64,000 nucleotides of DNA from NCBI GenBank assembly GCA_030015575.1, contig JASDDO010000018.1, positions 377,823,908-377,887,907 of the forward strand, read 5' to 3'. This DNA comes from Agapanthus africanus. Its lineage: Eukaryota; Streptophyta; Magnoliopsida; Asparagales; Amaryllidaceae. Below the pieces are notes generated by a model. The model did no database searches. It saw only the letters and a program-made list of their open reading frames with translations, and was not told the origin of the DNA. The translations under genes and the position numbers were made by a program. This document shows, one piece after another, positions 58,821-64,000 of this stretch (positions are counted from its first letter, which is position 1; each line of letters begins with the position of its first letter).

Positions 58821-59110
58821 CTCTCCATTTCTAGCAAGTTTGGAATGATTGCTATGGATTAGTTTCTAGTGCTCCCTGTAAGAAAAAAATTCGATTCCGC
58901 ACTAGCCGCAGTTGTAGTGGTAAGGGCAATAGAAACTTTCAGGATCTTGTCAGGTATAACAGTCTCCTTGACCTTTTCTAAGGAAGCTATATATTTCAGC
59001 CTCTATGGCGAAATTGGCTATATATTTCAGCCTCTATGAAGAAATTGGCTATATAGTCCAGCCTTTCATTACTCAACATAATGGCCATACTATGGTGTAA
59101 GAAATTATGT
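58821..59110 (+). other. Probable end of copia A 3' LTR plus flank
   Basis: CTCCCTGTAAGAA near 58873 aligns with the LTR end region. Beyond it there is a short tandem repeat of about 31-35 bp (GGCTATATATTTCAGCCTCT, 58985-59065). The LTR end itself was not pinned down. No gene. Confidence 0.4.
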
Positions 59111-60185
59111 TGTAACGACCCTGAAATCTCTGTATAATTGTAACACATTCAATATGTATAAAGGTGTATTTCATCCTTGACTATGAGTTATAAGTTAATT
59201 TTGTTAAATAAAAGTAAGAAACAATTTCTACCTCACTGGTTAAGACTCTCCACTGCTGTTCTTTAGCCTGCGTGTTCGAATCCCATCAGCCCTAATTATT
59301 TTTATTATTTATTCTTTTTGACATTTTGGAAGCCCAAAAGTTTGCATAGGCATTACATGGTGATACGAAAAGTTGCGATATAAAAGAGGTATATAAATGA
59401 GGTAATTAAACCCAACCAGACCCTGACATGAATCCCGAGGCCAACACCCTCACCTTGGCCAAGCTTTGGCCAAGTTTAGCGGCCTGGCTGACTCTAAGTG
59501 GGTCTGTGTTGGATTCGTGCATCCTTTAGCTTCCCGACCATTTGTTTCTATACCCCGAATGTCCCCATTCAACCCGAGACTGCTCAATCTTTTCATTTCT
59601 CCATTAAACCTCTTTTTAATACAAATTTATCATAATTCTTTACACCCCTTAATCCACCATACCCCTACCTTTCCTATAAATACCCAATCGGACCTAACCT
59701 TCTTCTTCTAGACATACCCCTCTCAATACTCTATCTCAAGTTCATCTCTCAAGTCCAAGTACTCTCCGAGGACTCAAGCTTGTCTCCCTAATCTTCCGTC
59801 AAGCTCGGTGTCGTTCCTATCATCCCTCTAGCTACATGGATTCTATAAGTCACCGAGGGAAAGCCGGAAACTCAAGCTAGCCATACTTTTTCATCGTCGG
59901 TCTCGGTTCTTCAAAATAAGGATATCACTCTTCTTATTTTCGCTCGTACGAGTACGAGTGGTACCATGTAAGTCTCCATCTTCTTTTTGCCTCATAAGAC
60001 ACCCCTCTCCATTTTCCTTCTCACTTTGAAATTCACTTCTTGCCATGTTTCTAAACCCAATTACATAAATCCCATGTTTTTAAAAGAATCCCTCCTAATT
60101 TATCTTACCGTTTCCCAAGTTGTCATACTCGACAAACTAAATGAATAACTACATCATGCTTGATAAGCTCTTGTTAATTTTACAT
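59111..60185 (+). mobile_element. Probable partial LTR of a chromovirus-like element
   Basis: It starts TGTAACGACCCTGAAATC, a start typical of Tekay/Del-type gypsy LTRs as I know them. There is a TATA box CTATAAATA at 59674-59682. A tRNA-like stretch, TCACTGGTTAAGAC (about 59233) followed by GTGTTCGAATCCC (59272-59284), resembles pol III A and B boxes. No coding region, and no matching second end was found. The next element interrupts it near 60186. Confidence 0.4.
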
Positions 60186-62760
60186 GCCTCTATTCCCGCC
60201 AAAATTTTTGGCTCAGAGCTTGCTGTTCCCTTATAAAATAAAAGGAAGCCCCTATGTGTAAAACACGTGCGCACCCACATGCAAAGCTTGTGAGTGCCGC
60301 TTCCTATATTGGTTCCCATGTGTTAAACACGTGATATCCGTGTGAGTGCTAGTACTAGCATCTTGGCAGCACCTCATTGGACATCCACGGGAGCGCACTT
60401 GCCAGTCTCTTGGCAGTGTCTCACGTGATATCCACGTGAACGCTATAGGCCAGATCCCCACGTGCAATGCACATGCGTGTAGAATCAAATTCTATGTATA
60501 ATTAAATTTTACGGGGGAAATATTTCCCTGGTCTTTCTCAAACTATAAAGATCCTCTCTGTTAAACAGAGGACCTTTTGATCAAAAATCCAACGGTTATT
60601 ATAAAATCACCCATTGATCATCCAATAGAATTAAATTCTATCTTAGGAAAATATTTTCCTAATCCTGTTAAATAAAAAAGAATGAACTTCTCTGTTAAAT
60701 AAAGAGCTTTTGGATTCAAAATCCAACGGTGAATAAAATTCACCGGTTGATCTTTAAGATTAATTTAAATCAATCATCTCAATGAGAGATTTCCACCAAC
60801 AAGATTGATTTTTCTCTTCTCCTACAAATAGGAGCAAAAAGATTAAATCTAAGAGAGAGGAGAACCCCATAGGCTTCTGTAAAAATATACAGAAGGTTCT
60901 CAAAAGCTTCCACAGAACAACAGCGAATTTAATTCTCAATAAAGAAGAAGATGTTCCTCCTCTCAAATCCTAGGTAAAAAAAAGCAGAGATCAAAACATC
61001 TCCTTTAACTATCACATTATATATAAGGGTTTAACCCTTTCAAGGAACATAGTTCTTTCTCTGGATCTGAGATCCACAAGACAAGTATCCCACAAGTTGA
61101 GAATTTAATTCTCATCGGGAAAATCTTGTTCTTGAGAATCAATGATTCAAGGGACGAACAAGGTTGAAAAGGACATGAAAAAAGAACATGGACGAAGATG
61201 GAGTCCATAATACTCCAGGAACATAGTTCTTTCATAATCAAGAACTTCGTTCTTAAAGAACCTGATCCCAGATCCTCAAAATAGTGATCTTGGTGATCGT
61301 TAATAGTCAAAATACAATTAACAGAGGCTTGACCTCTCTGAAAACATCAAGAGAGATTAAATTTCTACAAAATCAGCGCCTCACGTGAAACACACGTGAG
61401 CATCCAAAACCCAGCGTCTCACGTGAAACATAAGCGAGCGCCAAAATCTGAGCGCCTCACGTGAAACACACGTGAGCGCCAGAAAAGACTAGTGCTTAGC
61501 ACTATTTCAGCGCCTCATATGAAATACACGTGAGCGCTATATATCTTAGGTCCACCATGATCTTTTCTCTTAAATACGGGATTTGGTTTAGGGGTACATC
61601 TCTTTACACCTCTGATATATGTCGTTGTAATTCCTCAACGTCTTCAGAGAGGTGGCGGGTCCCAACAACCAACAACAACTCCACGTCCTAACTTGATAAA
61701 AGATATAAAATTTTATCAAGACATAGAATGATACATCTCACATTTTTGCACTTCCATATTGATGTGTACACCTCATACTGATATGCATCCCATATAGATG
61801 CAAGTCTCATATTGAGCTTCGGCTATATACATATACATATATGTATGTCTTTGAAGGAAATATAAATGCCTTCGAATTGGATCACACTCTAAATTGGGCG
61901 TATCCCATGCCACCATCGTTCAATTCGCTACGTAACAAATACATGTGCGCGTAAGATGAATGATGGACTGAAATGTTCTTAAACTAATACTCATCCCCAA
62001 AATGGGAATGTTAGACCGAAATGTCATTAAACTAACATTCATCCTAAACAGGGAATGTTGGACCGCGATATTCTTAAACTAATATGTTTTGCCTTACAAA
62101 CTGTCTCCATACTGACTACCGTATACTATCCATGGGCTATTCATATATGACTTAATGATCAGTTGAGCCCATATGCTCATTTGTTCATAAGTCGATCTTA
62201 GTCTCAAATAAGACTAACCATCTTTAGATCAAACCCAAGTTTCCCGTGAACGGATGGACCTCACAAATGTGAGAAATATGTCCTAAATTCATTCCCGTTA
62301 GCAAACCAAGCTACCAACAACCCCGTCAAGAAAATCCTTGACCCAAACACAAATCATGAAAATATATGTACGGATTTAGACTAATCAGCTCCCTACGGGC
62401 GACGACATAAACTAGTCTCTGTATACAATCCACGGGCAAGCATAATAAACAAAATAATACACGACATGAAGTGAACTATCGGAAAAGGAGAAAGTGGTTA
62501 TCGTAATAAGATAATGTAATTAACTGCAGGGGCTTGCACCTGTAGGGAAGAGCGTCCCCACAATAAAAAAAAACCCTCACAAACGAGGGGGAATCTGATG
62601 AAGTCTGCTTATCGGTCGCATCTTTCCAAAACTCCGATATACGGTGCCATAAATCAACTTGGTATCTTCGGAGAGGTGGATGGATATGTCCAAATAGCAT
62701 TTGCCCCTAAATTCAGGCTCGACGTCATCTGTTTCTCAGTCTGGTCTTCTGCGGTAAACA
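60186..62760 (+). mobile_element. LTR of second Tat-like element (start approximate)
   Basis: The right end AAACA at 62760 precedes the same GATTC spacer and primer site as in the first Tat-like element. It shares with that LTR the segment around TTACAACGA/TCGTTGTAA (about 61620; 18645), decayed 27-mer units (61985-62090) and TACGGGCGACGAC (about 62395; 18425). It contains 11 CACGTG sites and a string of short hairpins (60550-61505). The left boundary near TGCCTCTATTCCCGCC is a guess. Confidence 0.65.
60555..61504. repeat. String of dissimilar short hairpins in second Tat-like LTR
   Basis: Examples: 60556-60570 (CTCTGT-TAA-ACAGAG), 60625-60641 (ATAGAAT-TAA-ATTCTAT), 60645-60660 (no loop), 61025-61039 (AAGGGTT/AACCCTT), 61062-61076 (TGGATC-TGA-GATCCA), 61098-61114 (TGAGAAT-TTA-ATTCTCA), 61240-61254 (AAGAAC-TTC-GTTCTT) and 61490-61504 (TAGTGC-TTA-GCACTA). 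The stems are unrelated to one another and to those in the first element. Confidence 0.75.
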
Positions 62761-62765
62761 GATTC

Positions 62766-62783
62766 TGGCATGCCCGGTGTGAC
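62766..62783 (+). other. Primer-binding site of second Tat-like element
   Basis: TGGCATGCCCGGTGTGAC after the GATTC spacer differs by two bases from the first element's site. Confidence 0.75.
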
Positions 62784-62909
62784 CTCTTCCTCTTTCCACT
62801 CCACACTTCATATGTAGTGTTTTTCCACGATCAAATAATCGCGGTATATATATTTGTAGTTGCCCTTGGGCGATGGGATACTGAAGCTGGAGTTTCGTAT
62901 CTATGCAGA

Positions 62910-64000
62910 ATGATGTTTGCTTCCACTCATCCCAACTCAGGCTCTGTTACATTTGGTGGAGTCAAGCGTGGGCCACTTGCAACTTCAAATCTCTACAGTC
63001 CGGCTCTTCAAGAAATGATGTGACTTATCTTTAGGTCAATGGTCCTACCTCCTACCCTCGGTGCCTCAACGCAGAAGGAGAAATCTCAGAAGAGGTCTGT
63101 CTTCCACAGGCTGGCTCCTCAAGCTTCAGCTTTGCCGACGGAATCTGTCTCCAAACTATTGGCACCTGCCAAAGACAAAGGTCAACACAGGGGTCATAAT
63201 ATCCATGCTCTCAAAGAAAATAGGGGGCAAGCTCAGCAAAATCCTGAGACTGAAGAAATTTCGGTCAAAAGACATCATTAACATCGAAACAGGCGTCATA
63301 TAAGACAAGCTGGGGGCAGTTCTCCGTCCAAGCTGATTCCAACTTTGATGGTGAATGCTATTGTTCCAACCGGGAATAGCTCTCAACTGCTGCGAAAGGT
63401 CAGACAAAATTCCCCCACCACAGTATTGAAAAAGTCTTCGCAACTCATAGAGATCCAAGGAGAGCAGAAACCAGTTCTTTCCCTAAAAGAACTTTTCTCA
63501 TCTATATATAAGATGTGGAAGCAGGTGAAGGACTCAGTCATCATCTATGGCTCCTCCCTTAAGCATCAGCTAAACTTTGACAAATCCCCTTCCAAATGCA
63601 AGGGGATTCATCCTAAGGCGGTCCCTGCTATGATGGTTCCTCCGAAAGCGGCTTCTAACAAAAAAGAGAGGCCCGATAAAGCTCAAGCACCCGAGGCAAA
63701 CTCCAAAGGCCAAAACTCTAATGGCTCTAAGCTTAGGGGAATGGTCGTTCATACAATCCACATGGTGAACTCCAAAGACGAAGTTCAAGCTTCTACTAGC
63801 TAAGGACCGCATACTCGGTCCCCGACAAAAGCTTAACTATAGCATGAAAAGCTGCAGGAGATGCTTGCTTAGGCGGCAGCACTCGGTAATCCATTCCCTA
63901 AGGAAAATCCCGAGGACACACCCGAAAGAAGAGTAGGGTAGGATTCAGATATTGACTTCCTGAACCGAGATCTCAAGTAAAGGGATGAAGAAATGGGTGA
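62910..64000 (+). pseudogene. Tat-like gag, stop-ridden, continues off window
   Basis: One reading frame can be followed from 62910 to the window end without a shift, interrupted by stops at about 63021, 63033, 63279, 63801 and several after. Stretches match the first element's Gag N terminus: KRSVFHRL versus KKSVFDRL, AIVPTGNSSQLLRKVRQNSP versus AAVPTGNSFELLRKVRKNSP, and GMVVHTIHMVNSKDE versus GMIVHTIYMASGKEE. Several stops stand where the intact copy has Gln, so C-to-T change fits. Decayed, non-coding. Confidence 0.85.

Noticed and set aside
59466-59711. 81-codon ORF MAKFSGLADSKW...
   Set aside because: It overlaps the TATA box of the presumed LTR and resembles no family.

Overview
This is nuclear DNA of a flowering plant, probably a eudicot. 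It is a stack of nested LTR retrotransposons with long LTRs, tandem repeats and no recognisable host gene. The reading rests on plant-type retroelement proteins (Ty3/gypsy Tat-like and Ty1/copia Angela/Tork-like), a plant mobile domain (PMD) protein, plant-style introns, and tRNA-primed primer-binding sites. It looks like heterochromatin. The species cannot be named from the sequence alone.

Layout. (1) 1-22920 is most of a giant minus-strand Tat-like gypsy element. From its 5' end it has a 4.85-kb LTR (22920 down to 18071), a primer-binding site (18065-18048), one 3072-codon gag-pol frame (17919-8701), and a repeat-rich 3' region. That region carries an eight-exon PMD gene on the opposite strand (854-5687). 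The 3' LTR lies off the left edge. The LTR also holds a small opposite-strand ORF (21692-22216) with its own TATA box and poly(A) signals. (2) 22921-27396 and 45110-46159 are the leader and decayed body of an old copia element ('copia A'), followed by its 3' LTR (46160-47814, probably resuming at 58821). The Tat-like element sits in its leader. (3) 27397-45109 is a large non-autonomous gypsy-type element with a tRNA-Asp primer site, inserted in copia A (target duplication GGGTA). (4) 31388-41522 is a young, apparently intact copia element with 2071-bp LTRs. It is inserted in frame into the ORF of the previous element (target duplication TGTAC). (5) 47815-58815 is a minus-strand solo LTR (target duplication CACCA), split by 'copia C' (49748-58700, target duplication CATAC). 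Copia C is coding-dead yet has very similar LTRs. (6) 59111-about 60185 looks like part of a different LTR beginning TGTAACGACC. (7) About 60186-64000 is a second, older, plus-strand Tat-like element: LTR, primer site and the start of a stop-ridden gag, running off the right edge.

How the parts work together. The Tat-like element encodes Gag, protease, reverse transcriptase, two RNase H domains and integrase on one strand, and a PMD/coiled-coil protein on the other. Gag-pol and the PMD gene converge tail to tail on a region of hairpin modules and tandem repeats. The LTRs of both Tat-like elements are rich in CACGTG (G-box) palindromes and in strings of short hairpins whose stems differ while loop length and layout are kept. 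These hairpin systems, the LTR-embedded ORF and the antisense PMD gene are the least ordinary parts of the window.
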